The position numbers and the translations under genes were made by a program. A DNA stretch of 64,000 nt from Sipunculus nudus (Eukaryota > Annelida > Sipuncula > Golfingiida > Sipunculidae). This document shows positions 10,740-21,300 of this stretch, in pieces. The stretch is taken from contig CM049319.1 of assembly GCA_026874595.1 (NCBI GenBank), forward strand, positions 55,932,917-55,996,916, in the 5' to 3' direction. Under the pieces are notes generated by a model. The model was not told the origin of the DNA. It ran no database searches and was given only the letters and a program-made list of their open reading frames with translations. Each line of letters begins with the position of its first letter. The first letter of the stretch is position 1.

Positions 10740-11100
10740 ATTTAGAGATACATATTATTTAATATAATTTATTCCTATGAAAACAAATATAGTCTGTGTG
10801 GTTAAGTGTATCGTGAAATTGCGTATAAGGGAACACTCGCTAAATTTGCAAAAGTTTAATCCCGCGAATAGGAGCCAACCAAAGAATATAGCGTAGCGCC
10901 ATTTCTGCTCTCTGACATTAGAGAGTCTTCGAAAAAGCGCCAGAGAGCCTTTAGGGTTATTTTGTCCTTTCTTACATCTACAAAATTCCTGAAATCTGGG
11001 CCTCCTATGCACGACTTAAAATTAAATACTGATATTGAACTTGGTTGACCTTAGAATGTGTTGTTTCTACAGTAAAAAACATGACCAAGAAAATCATACT
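10740..11100. other. Non-coding; possible fragment of TTCGCGA family
   Basis: Near 10810-10870 the words ACTCGCTAAATTTGCAAAAG and ATCCCGCGAATAG read on the minus strand resemble the arms of the TACTGTGGTTG family, but no terminus is present. Confidence 0.35.
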
Positions 11101-11401
11101 CGTATTCGACTGGTCTATTTTGTGTATCACATTCATTCCCCCCGTTCTATACGTTTTATTTTAGACTGGTAGCTTGTAATGCACGAACTCCAAGGGCGTG
11201 TAGCACAAATTCCTCGAAAAAGAAATCCATATGCAGTAAGCAGAAATGGAATTAGTCACGTGATATGTACTTTGCGTCACTGGCAGCCATTTTACCGGAC
11301 TTACTACCATTCATTCGACTGGTCCATATCTGACTACTACTTTTTGGCGACTGCAGGTGGGAAGAGCTTAAATTTACCATAAAAAGTACCAGTCGAATAC
11401 G
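11101..11401. mobile_element. MITE with CGTATTCGACTGGT termini
   Basis: CGTATTCGACTGGT at 11101-11114 is perfectly inverted at 11388-11401, and a third CATTCGACTGGTCC copy lies inside at about 11312. About 300 bp, no transposase frame. The overlapping short frames on both strands are not supported as genes. Confidence 0.65.
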
Positions 11402-11573
11402 CAAAATTGACAAACCCTGTCCAGATGCAACGAATCCAAAATTTTCCTCTAAGCATTCCAAAACAAGCATTTGGACAATAGATCTATGATTGGTTACAAA
11501 TTAAAACGTATTGTCTGTAATGAACTGATAGTGTCATTTTTGTTTGAGAGTATCCTAAGCAATGACATGTGTT

Positions 11574-11596
11574 CCCCCCCCCCCCCCCCCCCCCCC
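11574..11596 (+). repeat. Poly-C tract (23 C)
   Basis: Uninterrupted C run. Its length may be unreliable in assembly. Confidence 0.9.
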
Positions 11597-12012
11597 GGAT
11601 AGCTTGAGTCAAGACTCAATTTGGCTTACCATTCGTGTATTCAGTGCAATGTTTAGGGAATTTAACCTCTTAAGAACCTAAAAGTTTCGCTCTTATGCTT
11701 TAAATCAGATTATGACTATTGGGTTGTGCGTGTAGTCCATCGCGTTGAAAGGTTAAATTCGGAAAGGTTTATGATAAGAAAACACTCTTATTTGACTAAC
11801 TTTATCGTATTTCAGTGTTCAATCCAAACAACATCCCGTGGACCCATCATCTATATGACTATAAAATGCTTTGCTCGCTGAGGTTATATGAAAAAAAATT
11901 ACGCCTAAAATAAGATGCTAAATGCTACACCTGGCCAACAGTGAGCGGACAGTGAATGTACATACAGGGATAGAGACAGGCTGAATTATGTCTCAGGTAT
12001 AGCGCTGAAAGT
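11597..12012. other. Non-coding, no supported gene
   Basis: No frames, arrays or termini of note. Confidence 0.5.
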
Positions 12013-12446
12013 ATTTTTCGAGTCCCGAGTAATTTTAATCGATTAATCGAGTCCGGAATCAGGACTCGAGAACTCGTGCAATCTGCAATTATACAATAAC
12101 AGTACTGTTAATTATAATGATAAAGCTGTGTTTACAAACACGTTGTTGACAAACAAATTCTTATATCCTACATGGAGGCGTCATAAGAACTTTTCATAGC
12201 CAGAGTTCCTCTTAGATCAATAATATATACACAAAGGAAACCAGTAATCACGTTAATTCTTTTTCAAAAGGTGAAAGTGAATGGGCACCTTTAAACACAT
12301 TCCTCTATGGGAACAGCATTTGGCTTATAGTAAAAGATGTAAGAATCTCCATTTTTTCATTTTAACGTTCCCTCGTTGATTGTCAACATATGATTAAATA
12401 ATCGTGTTTGAATCGAGTAATAGCTACCTAGTACTCGAGTCCAAAA
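12013..12446. mobile_element. Degraded GACTCG-rich element with nested AGGGGCCC-family fragment
   Basis: GAGTCC/GACTCGAG words flank the region (12018-12075 and 12411-12446), as in the element at 42422. Between them, 12125-12300 matches the right half of the 55029/55565 family: GCTGTGTTTACAAACACGTTG, then GGAGGCGTCATAAGAACTTT, TTTTTCAAAAGGTG and GGGCACCTTTAAA. The simplest reading is an older GACTCG element interrupted by a younger MITE whose left end is lost. Confidence 0.5.
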
Positions 12447-14003
12447 TATGTGCCCGTTACAGCCTTAGTTATAGGATATCGAACTAATGTTGAGTGATAA
12501 AAATGGTTGATCTCAGTATTATATCAGTACTATAATCCAAGGTGATGTAATTACCTCCACAATAAACAATTAAAACAAAGTGTTCATGGTTTCTGCAAAC
12601 ACTCTGCATCATCCTCCTCTAACAGTTTCTGCATGTCAGTCGGTGAATATTTGACAGATAACGTGACTTGGACAGATGGCATTTGCTATAACATGACATT
12701 TTTATTACGTTTTAATTAGTCCAACCAGGAAATAGAAATATTTGAATTGTCACATTTTCAGGTCCTGCTATTAATAAACAATTGTCTGGTCATGTTATTA
12801 ATGGGCAAATTAACATGTGCCATTGCTTGCAACAGGACTTCATTAGGACTGACAAATTATGATTGAATGAACTAACGACCTGTTTGTAACAAGCTTAAGG
12901 GGGAAGAAATGGATAAGAACAGCTGCCCTTTCTTTATAAAGATACCACGTTAATTATCATATAAGAACCGCATTGTGCATCGGAAAAGGTCAAAACGAGT
13001 TGAAGAGAGTCCGAATACCGAGGCGAGGTAAAGTAGTATAACATAGTAAATTAATAAAACAAAACTAATCAATCAAACCTTAATTGATTCCGTATTTTTA
13101 ATTCAATAATTTCCATTAAAGATCAAATAAAATTTTTCTTTGATGTGATGGAAATCTTGGTACCAAGGAAACAAAGAAACCACATTGAATCAATCAACTT
13201 GCTTCTAGAAGTGAAAGTTAAATACCATTTAAGAAGCGGGGTGTCCAGTGTGATAAACGCGGGTATCAAATTATGGTTTAATTTCACAATAAAATATGGA
13301 TATCCGTTTATCAGTCTTAGTTTACACTCTTACGTCAAATATTCAAACAGAACAAAGCCCTTTAAAAGATGAAACTTATATAAAGAAAAGAGAAATCTTG
13401 ATTTTTAATTGTGGTATGTAAATGTTTTGAAAGAAATCGGTATAGTTAGAAACTGTTCACGGCTTAACTGTGATTGTAATCTAATTTTTCATAAATAAAT
13501 TTAATGATTCATTTATCTAAATGATCTGGACAAATTAAGGTCAAGGTTCATCGTCATTTGTCATCCTCTCCTTTTCGTGACACTTTTAGCATTTCTTTTC
13601 AAAATGTGTTCAGCTAGACAACAGCATATGCTCAAAATACGGTAAATTAAAAGATAAGGCATGAAGGTATACACTTTCAAACATTCGTGATTTATTCTTA
13701 TTTTTATAGTTCTTATTGAAGCACACGAGACTTTTACACTCGCAGAACTTTTCCCCGTTGCCTGCAATAAGTTATACAATGTCTAAAGTATTTAGTAAAT
13801 TCTAAAATATAGATATTAGTCATATAGTTTCCGACTTAGGTATTTTCTTTGTCTGTAAGTTTGTCTGCAAACAGAATTTTCCTGTCGTTTAGTAATCAAA
13901 TGTTTTAAGTAAAAGAGTGAGAAAATGGAACAATGATCTTGTACTTCACAAATGTTCTTAAAAGAGGACCACTGTATAATTTTAGACGATAATTAGACTT
14001 TAA
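12447..14003. other. Non-coding, no supported gene
   Basis: Frames at 13145-13372 (+) and 13561-13779 (-) lack splice context and recognisable motifs. AT-rich sequence without arrays. Confidence 0.5.
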
Positions 14004-14321
14004 TTAATAGTCAGTTTGTCTAGATGGACTTGGAATCTGAAATATGAAACCCGGACTCCCGTATCGAATCAACAGGGCTACCTTTACAGATAGAGGTATG
14101 TTAACATTTTCTTTCAAATGAAATTCAGCTGAAAAACTATACGTGGTCGAGTTACACGCGTTCTGCAAGTAGTTTTTCTCATAGATATTCAGAACTACAC
14201 CTTTTGTGCTCCGAAAAAGAATATAGCCGCTCTTAAATTTCGGTGCTGTCCAAAACAATGGAGCTACGTTGCCTACAGCAGTAAAGCAGACAGCAAAGTA
14301 AACACAATTTACGTGTGACAT
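14004..14321 (-). CDS. Small secreted-type ORF or exon, possible Reeler-like segment
   Basis: 105 codons ending at TAA (14004-14006). The N-terminus has a weak signal-peptide look (hydrophobic CVYFAVCFTAV, then GNVA). Residues about 22-45 read LFWTAPKFKSGYILFRSTKG, resembling the end of Reeler domains, where a W-x-AP motif is followed by G-x-I-x-F-[RV]-[AS]-T; this match is from memory of the family pattern. An alternative model starts the exon at 14272, after a good acceptor (pyrimidine-rich tract ending TGCTGTAG|GC), making this a 3' exon. No AATAAA occurs within 250 bp downstream; TTTATT at 13691 is the nearest on this strand. Promoter-like signals lie upstream. The family call is uncertain. 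Confidence 0.35.
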   Translation of the reverse strand: MSHVNCVYFAVCFTAVGNVAPLFWTAPKFKSGYILFRSTKGVVLNIYEKNYLQNACNSTTYSFSAEFHLKENVNIPLSVKVALLIRYGSPGFIFQIPSPSRQTDY

Positions 14322-14360
14322 TTCATGTCAATTCAGTTGCTCCCTGCATTAGTTTCTTCG

Positions 14361-14382
14361 CTGAGAGCGGCTGAGAGCGGTC
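14361..14382. repeat. CTGAGAGCGG direct repeat
   Basis: CTGAGAGCGG occurs twice back to back in what would be the 5' leader of the minus-strand frame at 14321. Confidence 0.5.
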
Positions 14383-14387
14383 CAGTC

Positions 14388-14460
14388 CCTGTGTTGAAAT
14401 GCATTACAATCGGCTTTTATCTATACGGTCGCGTGTCAATGACTCATGAATATTCATGAG
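14388..14460 (-). promoter_or_regulatory. Candidate core promoter with POU-type palindrome
   Basis: On the minus strand, an 18-bp perfect palindrome CTCATGAATATTCATGAG (14443-14460) is followed by TATAGATAAAAG (14425-14414) and, about 25 bases on, an initiator-like TTTCAACAC. The ATG of the 14321 frame lies about 70 bases further. Spacing fits a TATA promoter. The palindrome core is shared with 9289-9302. Confidence 0.35.
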
Positions 14461-14724
14461 GGCATAATACTCAAGTTACACGTTCACAGGTTTTTTTTAT
14501 CTTGATAACGTGTACCATGATCCTATAAGTACTGGGAGAAGATCATTTTCAATTGTTAAATATTTTTTCCAGGAACTAATGGCATATTTTTGTCATATCA
14601 ATCAATACATTGACTGTCACGTTTTCCATGCACACGTTGTACGTCAGACTCGGAGGCATATAGTTTTATAAGTACATTCATTGAAATATTGAAATCTTTT
14701 CATATTTAGCTGCAAAACATATCT

Positions 14725-14728
<4 letters not shown>

Positions 14729-14783
<55 letters not shown>
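14729..14783. repeat. (TA)n microsatellite
   Basis: Pure TA for about 54 bases. Confidence 0.95.
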
Positions 14784-14786
<3 letters not shown>

Positions 14787-15028
14787 CATACAACAATAAA
14801 TGTATTTACAACACGGCAGATTTCTTAGTTTTAGGAAGCAGTACCGGCAAGAACACCTATATCTACAATCAACATAAAAGTTGTTTTAAATTCATTAAAG
14901 ACCCCATAAAGTTTACATTATTGAATACCTGATGCAGCATTTGTTTTGATGGTATATACATACTTGTAAACTTTTCATTTATCAAAACATGGTTAGAAAC
15001 ATTAAACAAAAATTATAGGTACACTTTT

Positions 15029-15286
15029 AAGCGCCTAGTAACAGTGGGCCACTTTGTAGTTGAATAATATCCCACTACATGAAAATATCTCTAAAGCTTT
15101 TTTTCCCTAAAATTAGTATATTTTGTGTGAAAATAAAATTTTAAATAATTTATTCCAAAACATTTTAAAATATCAGTTTTAAGGTAGATAGAGACATGAT
15201 AGAGTAAAAACAAAAAAGCTTTTGATATAGAGCCAAGTATTTTTATTAGCCTTCTTAAACATGACTTGCTGTTACTGGGTGCTAAT
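15029..15286. mobile_element. AT-rich MITE with GCGCCTAGTAACAG termini
   Basis: The left end TTAAGCGCCTAGTAACAG and the right end CTGTTACTGGGTGCTAA form an inverted repeat with a few mismatches. The interior is very AT-rich and non-coding. Confidence 0.55.
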
Positions 15287-15740
15287 AATATACTATTAAA
15301 AAATTAATAATACTAATTTTTTTTTAATTTAAATATCTTCTGCCATTGTTGAAATTGTCAAAAATGTGTGTACTATTGTAAAAAACACAGTATATGATTT
15401 ATTATATTTGTATACTTTATGGTTCTAATATGAATTTAAAACAGCTGTTTGTCTTGTTTTAGATATATGGGTTTTTACCAGTTCTGCCACCTTAAGGGAT
15501 TGACCGATATCACACTTCACTGTTTATCCGATTAACACTTATATCATCAAGGTGAATCCGCTTCCATCCGCATGTTTAGCCAAGCGTGAAAGCCTTTTAG
15601 TCAAATCATTGATTTCTGATAGGATTAAACCACAGTTTCACCGACATGTGCTCATTTGCATATTTGCTCATAAGCCATTACTGGCAGTATATTTTTGGCA
15701 TTTTCACATGGTATCGGCTCACTGGACCGACACACCAGTT

Positions 15741-15934
15741 CAGGGGCAGACACAGGATTTAAGAAAGGGATGGGGGCGGGATTATCACCTGCCACAGGTC
15801 AACAAGTGTGCCGGAACTGTCAGAAGACCACATACATAATAATTGTATGCGAAAGTATGGAGCATAAAGGCTCAAAATCCGGCAATATTTTTCAGTATTA
15901 AGCCCCCTTTCCGCCCCCGCTAAATCAACCCCTG
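15741..15934. mobile_element. hAT-like MITE, CAGGGGC family, with 8-bp target duplication
   Basis: The left terminus CAGGGGCAGACACAGGATTT and the right terminus TAAATCAACCCCTG are inverted. Immediately outside lie CACCAGTT (15733-15740) and CACCATTT (15935-15942), an 8-bp direct repeat matching at 7 of 8, as expected for hAT transposons. 194 bp and no transposase. The same termini recur at 20187, 21249, 26305, 40628 and 55986. Confidence 0.7.
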
Positions 15935-16376
15935 CACCATTTGTCCAATGGGTCACGTGTCTCAAAGCCGTCGGACCAAGGAACTGCCGGACGATAACGG
16001 ACTATGGATGCCCCATATTAAACGCTGGTGTTTGTATCATTGACTTGCCTGGTGCCCAAGGCGTCTGTGCCCCTGGGTTCGGAATATATTAGCCCTTAAC
16101 CTAAATGGTCAAAAAGTCGTCCTCCCAGTAATACCCATATGGCATGGCATGTATTTGGATAATTTTGGCGTCAAGAAGCCGGGAAAGCAACTGTACCTTC
16201 CATGTACTGTATAAAAAAAGGTTTCACTATATCGGTTTAACCAAGTTACTGTAATAAAAAAAGTGTCAAGTATCTGTATAGTCCGCAAAGCTAATTTTAG
16301 TATTTATTTTTATTTGCACTATGATAGAGTGTTGCTAAATGCGAGTATATACACAGGTTGGGATTATTATTTCTAT

Positions 16377-16379
<3 letters not shown>
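15935..16379. other. Non-coding, no supported gene
   Basis: No array or terminus recognised. Confidence 0.5.

Positions 16380-16419
<40 letters not shown>
16380..16419. repeat. (TA)n microsatellite
   Basis: TA run followed by AT-rich AAATAAAAATATA. Confidence 0.95.
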
Positions 16420-16432
<13 letters not shown>

Positions 16433-17888
16433 ATATATTTATATATTATAAATTAATCATGTAATTAGCCTGTTGTTAGTGGTGATTTAGTGAGTCGTTA
16501 ATGAGGATTATTGATCAGGATCGAGAAAGTCATTTATTCAATATACTTCTTATTGGTTCCTTCCTGTGATACCAGGATTAGTCATCTAAAAAACTACCAT
16601 GGATTTCGTTGAAAGTATTTAGGAGCCATGTTGCTGATTTACCAACAAATACATGAACCAATAAACCTGTACTCAAAGAATACACAACGAGACATACGAT
16701 GTTATCGAAATTCCACCTTGGCGGATGAATACAAGGATTGGCAATATATAAACCACCGGGCACAGGGGAACTCATATGGACATGAAATTGTTGACAATAA
16801 ATTAAATCCCCGTGTAACTGCGATATTAGACAGGACGACCAAAGCGTCGTTGAAAAAGCGATGTTTTTACGGAACATACGGTGAAACCTATATTATATAT
16901 CACTTTCAATTAGATTACAGCTGTTTTCAAATTCATTGGTAACATTTTCTTTTCCGAGAGATTGTTGGTTGTCCGGGAGGGCCCAGGAAAGCCGAGCAGA
17001 AAGCCATACAGCGGATAGGAATTTTAAAATATAGCCCAAAAGGGAAAGGCAACATATTTTGGCATAGTTAAAAGTAAAGGTTGTTTACAAGGGCGTCGCA
17101 TTTACATATATATATATATATATTGTGCATATATATCAGTGTCTCCTATGCTTAACGGTACAACGTACATCGGCGAGAAGATGCATATATATTAGCGTTA
17201 GACCTGCAAGGACAGAAAGAACGTTTTATATAAAACCGTACTGATGCAGTTCCAAAATTTGGCATTGTATAAAATCTAAAAGCGTTTGTATATTGAAGCG
17301 ATGAATAGAATAAAACCATTACATGACAAAATGTCGTGAACCTTATTTCTTTCGAATAAGATTTTGAACCTTCTTTTAATACCGAGTCGGATTTAAACTG
17401 TTCAACATAAATCATTTAACAACATTGGTGACCAAGCTTTATGCCTTATACAGTTTAGTTGTATTAGAAGTAATAACTAGGCGAGTTTTCAAAGAGCGTA
17501 GACATCCGCCATTCTCATTTTAAATCTAATACTTATAAAAGGAATTCGGTTCACGTTTGTTTGCAGTGTTCTCTAAAACTGCGTTGTGTACAATATTGTG
17601 CCATACATCATTTTAAAGATTATTATCCCTGCAGTGATATAGGCGATATGAAAATAAATCATTTTTAATATACATATAATTTTGAGTGATTTTTCCGTTG
17701 TTTTACCGAGCACAGCCGAACTGCCTTCGGCAATCATCGGAATGCGTGCATCGTGGTCACTTAACCTCTAACACTAAGGACTATTGTTCATATGAATAAC
17801 GCTTGCTTTCAGTGAGGGATTTGACCCACGTGCGTGGTCAGTAAAAGAGAAAAACACTTGTTTCTCGCTTTATGAAATGGAGAGTTCA
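16420..17888. other. Non-coding; overlapping ORFs on both strands, none supported
   Basis: Frames of about 100 codons exist on both strands at 16578-16942. Neither shows a recognisable family or flanking splice signals, and both cannot be real, so I leave them uncalled. A (TA)9 lies at 17106-17123. Confidence 0.4.
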
Positions 17889-18040
17889 ACCCAGGAGGAT
17901 TAATGAAAAAACCTAATTCAAGGTCCCAATTTCAGGAACAGGGCTGGGGTGGTACAGGGGGTTTCAGGTCTCAAAATTTGTCTGATACGATGAAAAAGAG
18001 GTTGCGGTGGCTGCATGGAGTCCCGCTGGGTCCGCTATTG
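17889..18040 (+). mobile_element. Internal fragment of the CAGGGACGGAT MITE
   Basis: Aligns with 20215-20345: GGAGGATTAATGA.AAAACCTAAT.AAGG, ACAGGGGG, TCTGA.AC, AAAAAG.GGTTGCG.TGG and a CCCGCTGG/CCCCCTGG ending. No terminus is preserved. The 145-codon frame across it is therefore repeat-derived. Confidence 0.55.
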
Positions 18041-18960
18041 CAACTTACGATGTATGCGTACTTCTGTTTCCTTCTTCAGGAACAGTTTCCTTGCAGCGTA
18101 CATTTAATTAATCTTTCATGTGTTCCTCACACCAACCTTTTCTTTATACGTCCAACGATAGAAACCAGTCAAATATCAACGAAACACTGTATGCCTCCGC
18201 GTCTCATTCCGCTTCGCAATATAAACCATCACGTATTCCGAGAGTATGCCACTAAAAATCTATATTTTTTTTTTACTTTTATAATAAAAAATGAGCCAAC
18301 ATTCAATATCTCAGTAAATATATCTCCCAAAAGGCGGTAAAAAGCCCGGTGTACCGGGTTTATCAGCTAGTCTGATAATAAATGGATTAATAAATTACTG
18401 TCATAACGCCTATCAGTCTTTCTGTGTGTCAGAATTCGTATTTGTTGTTTTGTGCATGAGGAAGGATGCAAAGACTATGTGGATTTCATCTAATTTGTTT
18501 TTTTTTTTGGGGGGGGGGGGGGGAGATGATGGGTGGGGGTTGATAATAATGCTGCGTTGAAGAAGACATGCCCCTTTCTAATGTTAAATTGCCATACTAA
18601 GCAAGCAAATGTTTGATGACAGTACTAAATGCTCACGACAAACATTTATATAAATAAGCATCTACGGCATTTTAACTTCGTCAGTAAGTGGTGGCTAAGA
18701 GACAATGCTTAGAAAGTTAAATATTCTTGGAATAGTCTGGACCGTTAATTGTTTGAAAGTCTGAAAATTCCATTATTTTTTAGCAGCTAACGGTATACCC
18801 TAATTACACCTACCGGGATTCGCGTATGTGGCTTGTTAATGGCACTCCCGGTTTGGTAAACGTATATTCCTCAAATAGAGGTATTGCACGGCTGCCAGCC
18901 GTACCCATTGTCTTCACACAGTCAGGCGGAGGTCTGTATAGGTTCATTAAACCTAGGCAG
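18041..18960. other. Non-coding; T11-G15 tract and small hairpins
   Basis: 18498-18508 is a T run joined to 15 G (18509-18523). CCCGG-TGTA-CCGGG at 18346-18359 and ATCAG-CTAGT-CTGAT just after are two adjacent small hairpins. No gene. Confidence 0.5.
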
Positions 18961-18962
18961 AG

Positions 18963-19072
18963 CACATACCCCGGGGGGTCTCGGCGAGTTAGACCGTGGA
19001 ACCAATTTAGATGACGAAGCCGATTTCAATTACAGTACAAGACGGCTTGACTTAGTCAATTTGGTTCAGTGA
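18963..19072 (+). CDS. Weak terminal-exon candidate, acidic C-terminus
   Basis: The frame after an acceptor-like CCTAGGCAG or CCTAGGCAGAG (ending 18960 or 18962) gives about 36 codons to TGA at 19070. It encodes HTPGGLGELDRGTNLDDEAD and then a charged, leucine-bearing tail. AATAAA lies at 19172-19177, about 100 bases after the stop. If the second AG is used, its phase would fit the donor at 5833, but a 13-kb intron full of repeats would separate them; that link is speculative. No family is recognised. Confidence 0.2.
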
Positions 19073-19171
19073 AGGTTGACTTTCATGCAGTTGACTGTGG
19101 CGCACAAAGCCGCCTGATACCAAACACCTACTCCATTACTCGGCAGTTTTTGTTCGCCGTAAGTAATTCGG

Positions 19172-19177
19172 AATAAA
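19172..19177 (+). terminator. Possible polyadenylation signal
   Basis: AATAAA within GGAATAAAATATTTG, about 100 bases after the stop at 19072. In AT-rich DNA this hexamer is common, so it only weakly supports the exon. Confidence 0.2.
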
Positions 19178-20186
19178 ATATTTGAAACAAAACCAAGTGA
19201 GACATGAACTTCATTTCTTTAAGGAGAATAAAAACAAACGTTGTATGAACTTATATTATGGAATTTACATCATGCAAAACATGAGAAAAAAAATTAATAT
19301 GTTTTTTACAAATTGTTGTATCTTGTGAATGTAGGTACGCTCGATTCCACGTTGAGTATTTAAAAAGTGTATTTTATTTGAAATGGGTTTCATCACTGTG
19401 GAATCTGTGTTGATATTTTACAATCAACTTTTAGAAAAGTGTATTAAGTTATCTCTACATAGGGGCGGTCCCGAGTGGGGGAGGGGGGTACCACCCATCC
19501 CCTTGCTCGGAGAAATTACGTTTTCCTTCAGTTTTTCTGAAGCATATAAAAAATGCTTCCTGGAACGGGTGTTATTAAAGGTTATAAGTTCTTTGTTATA
19601 ATTGGTAAGCCAATCCATTCCTAAAATCCTTGATCCTCTCCGAAAAAAAATTGTACCATAATCAAACAGTTTCAGGAGTAATCTGGCGCTTTAAACCCAC
19701 CGACATAGATTAGTGAATTACACGGCAAAACGAAAGTAAAAATATTTCCATGACTCCACGTGAGTCTCCGGAGTCACAACTACTGCCTGGCTTGGATAAG
19801 TTGGCTGATATTACCAAAAAGTGGACTTCAGTGGCTTGGCGAGTCCCTGAGTTGTAATTTTTTTTTGCTCGCGAAAATTACTGCAAACATTAAAAATTCG
19901 TGAATAGAACGTGCAACCTAGTTAGAAAGGTAACCATTTAAATTGTGCAGACTCCTGTATCTTGACATCTTGTATAAGCTTTCCCTTCCTTCAGCGTCGC
20001 AGACCGAAGATTGATACTTAAAATAAAAACAACAGATTTTTGTGTTACCTCTTAATCAGAGACTTACATTATTAACAATATCGGACCATTTATTTTATCT
20101 AACATTCATGAATCTATCATTCAATCAGGGTTTTAGATTGTCCGAATATGGTAAATAACCACCCCCTATATAACCATGGTCAAAAT
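19178..20186. other. Non-coding, no supported gene
   Basis: A GC-richer patch at 19464-19510 (GGGGCGGTCCCGAGTGGGGG) resembles an end of a CAGGGGCGG element without a partner. Frames on both strands at 19383-19618 lie over it and are not supported. Confidence 0.45.
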
Positions 20187-20380
20187 CAGGGACGGATCTA
20201 GGATTTATAAAAAGGAGGGATCCAACCAGGGAAGACTTATGAGAAAACCTAATAAAGGTTCATAAGTGCGAAAAGGGGGGTCCAGGCCGCAACAATTGGT
20301 CTGAAACCCTTTAAAAAGGTTGCGTTGGTTGAAACAGGGGGATCCGGACCCCCTGGACCCCTCCCCTGGATCCGCTTCTG
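20187..20380. mobile_element. CAGGGACGGAT-family MITE with 6-bp direct repeat
   Basis: The left terminus CAGGGACGGATCTAGG and the right terminus CCTGGATCCGCTTCTG are inverted (13 of 16). CAAAAT occurs immediately outside both ends (20181-20186 and 20381-20386), a likely target duplication. The interior is purine-rich with GGGGGATCCGGACCCCCTGG near the right. 194 bp, the same length as the copy at 15741. Confidence 0.7.
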
Positions 20381-20386
20381 CAAAAT

Positions 20387-21248
20387 GATGGAGGTTGGTC
20401 TTTCTTCCACACGTTTGACGTTGGTTTGAGTGAGGTGCGGGAAATTGTAAGATTGCCCTTTGTTCAAGTGTAGTTGCAAATATTCGTCGTCATGTAATCT
20501 CGGCTCCTCCCGACATAAATCTTACTCAGGTGGCGGCGGTGCTAAATGTGAATTCCCATGCTCTGTTAAGTCATACTTTTCTCCAGGCCAATAAAGCTAT
20601 TGTCCTCATACAAATAAGTCAAAGTGGGGTAAAGTATCCCACTGTTAAATAAATATGAATTTATTGGTGTCATAGAAAATGATTAACGGTTGATTGTATT
20701 TATATAAAATAATATGTAATAAATCGTCGCGTAAAAGATATCCCAGTAATGGAATGAAGTACAGCAAATTGACGAACACGGACGTCCGAGCCAAATGCCA
20801 ATCTAACTATGCTCTTGGGCGTCAAAGCAGAACTTGAACTGTTTGGGAAATGTAGTAAGTCCTAATATAATCAGTTTTGCGTCGTAATACATACCTATTA
20901 GTGCATAGGTAGACTTCATATTCACAAGCAAATGGCACAGGGTCTAAATAGTTTACAGCTATTATCCGTTCCTATGATAATACTTGAATTACAGTTTATA
21001 AGGTTATAAATCATTCCTGCATGATGCTTACATTGTCATAGATCATTTATCGGTTCCATTAGCCTTCTAGCATTGAATTTCCTAGTTTAACTTAATGAGA
21101 ATGCACCCAGATAATCTTTTATGTAGACAATACGTCCCATGGTTAATATACATATGACAGTTACCTGTGACTAGTAAAATCTCACCAAACTGCCTGCAAA
21201 GACGTTGTGACCAGAAACTTGACAACTCTATCACTTGATATTCAAGTT
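20387..21248. other. Non-coding, no supported gene
   Basis: No array, terminus or gene recognised. Confidence 0.5.
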
Positions 21249-21300
21249 CAGGGACGGATTAAGATTGGGGGACAGGGGGCGCACGCCCCGTCTTTTCCTA
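21249..21300 (+). mobile_element. Left end of a CAGGGACGGAT element
   Basis: CAGGGACGGATTAAGATTGG then a GGGGGCGCACGCCCC palindrome matches the family's left end. No right end is found in the next 500 bases. The 168-codon frame at 21207-21713 begins before the repeat and runs through it, so it is not a credible gene. Confidence 0.5.

Noticed and set aside
16578-16942. About 100-codon frames on both strands
   Set aside because: They overlap almost completely, neither has family motifs or splice signals, and I cannot choose between them.
17903-18340. 145-codon frame
   Set aside because: Its first third is an internal fragment of the MITE at 20187, and the rest is AT-rich without motif.
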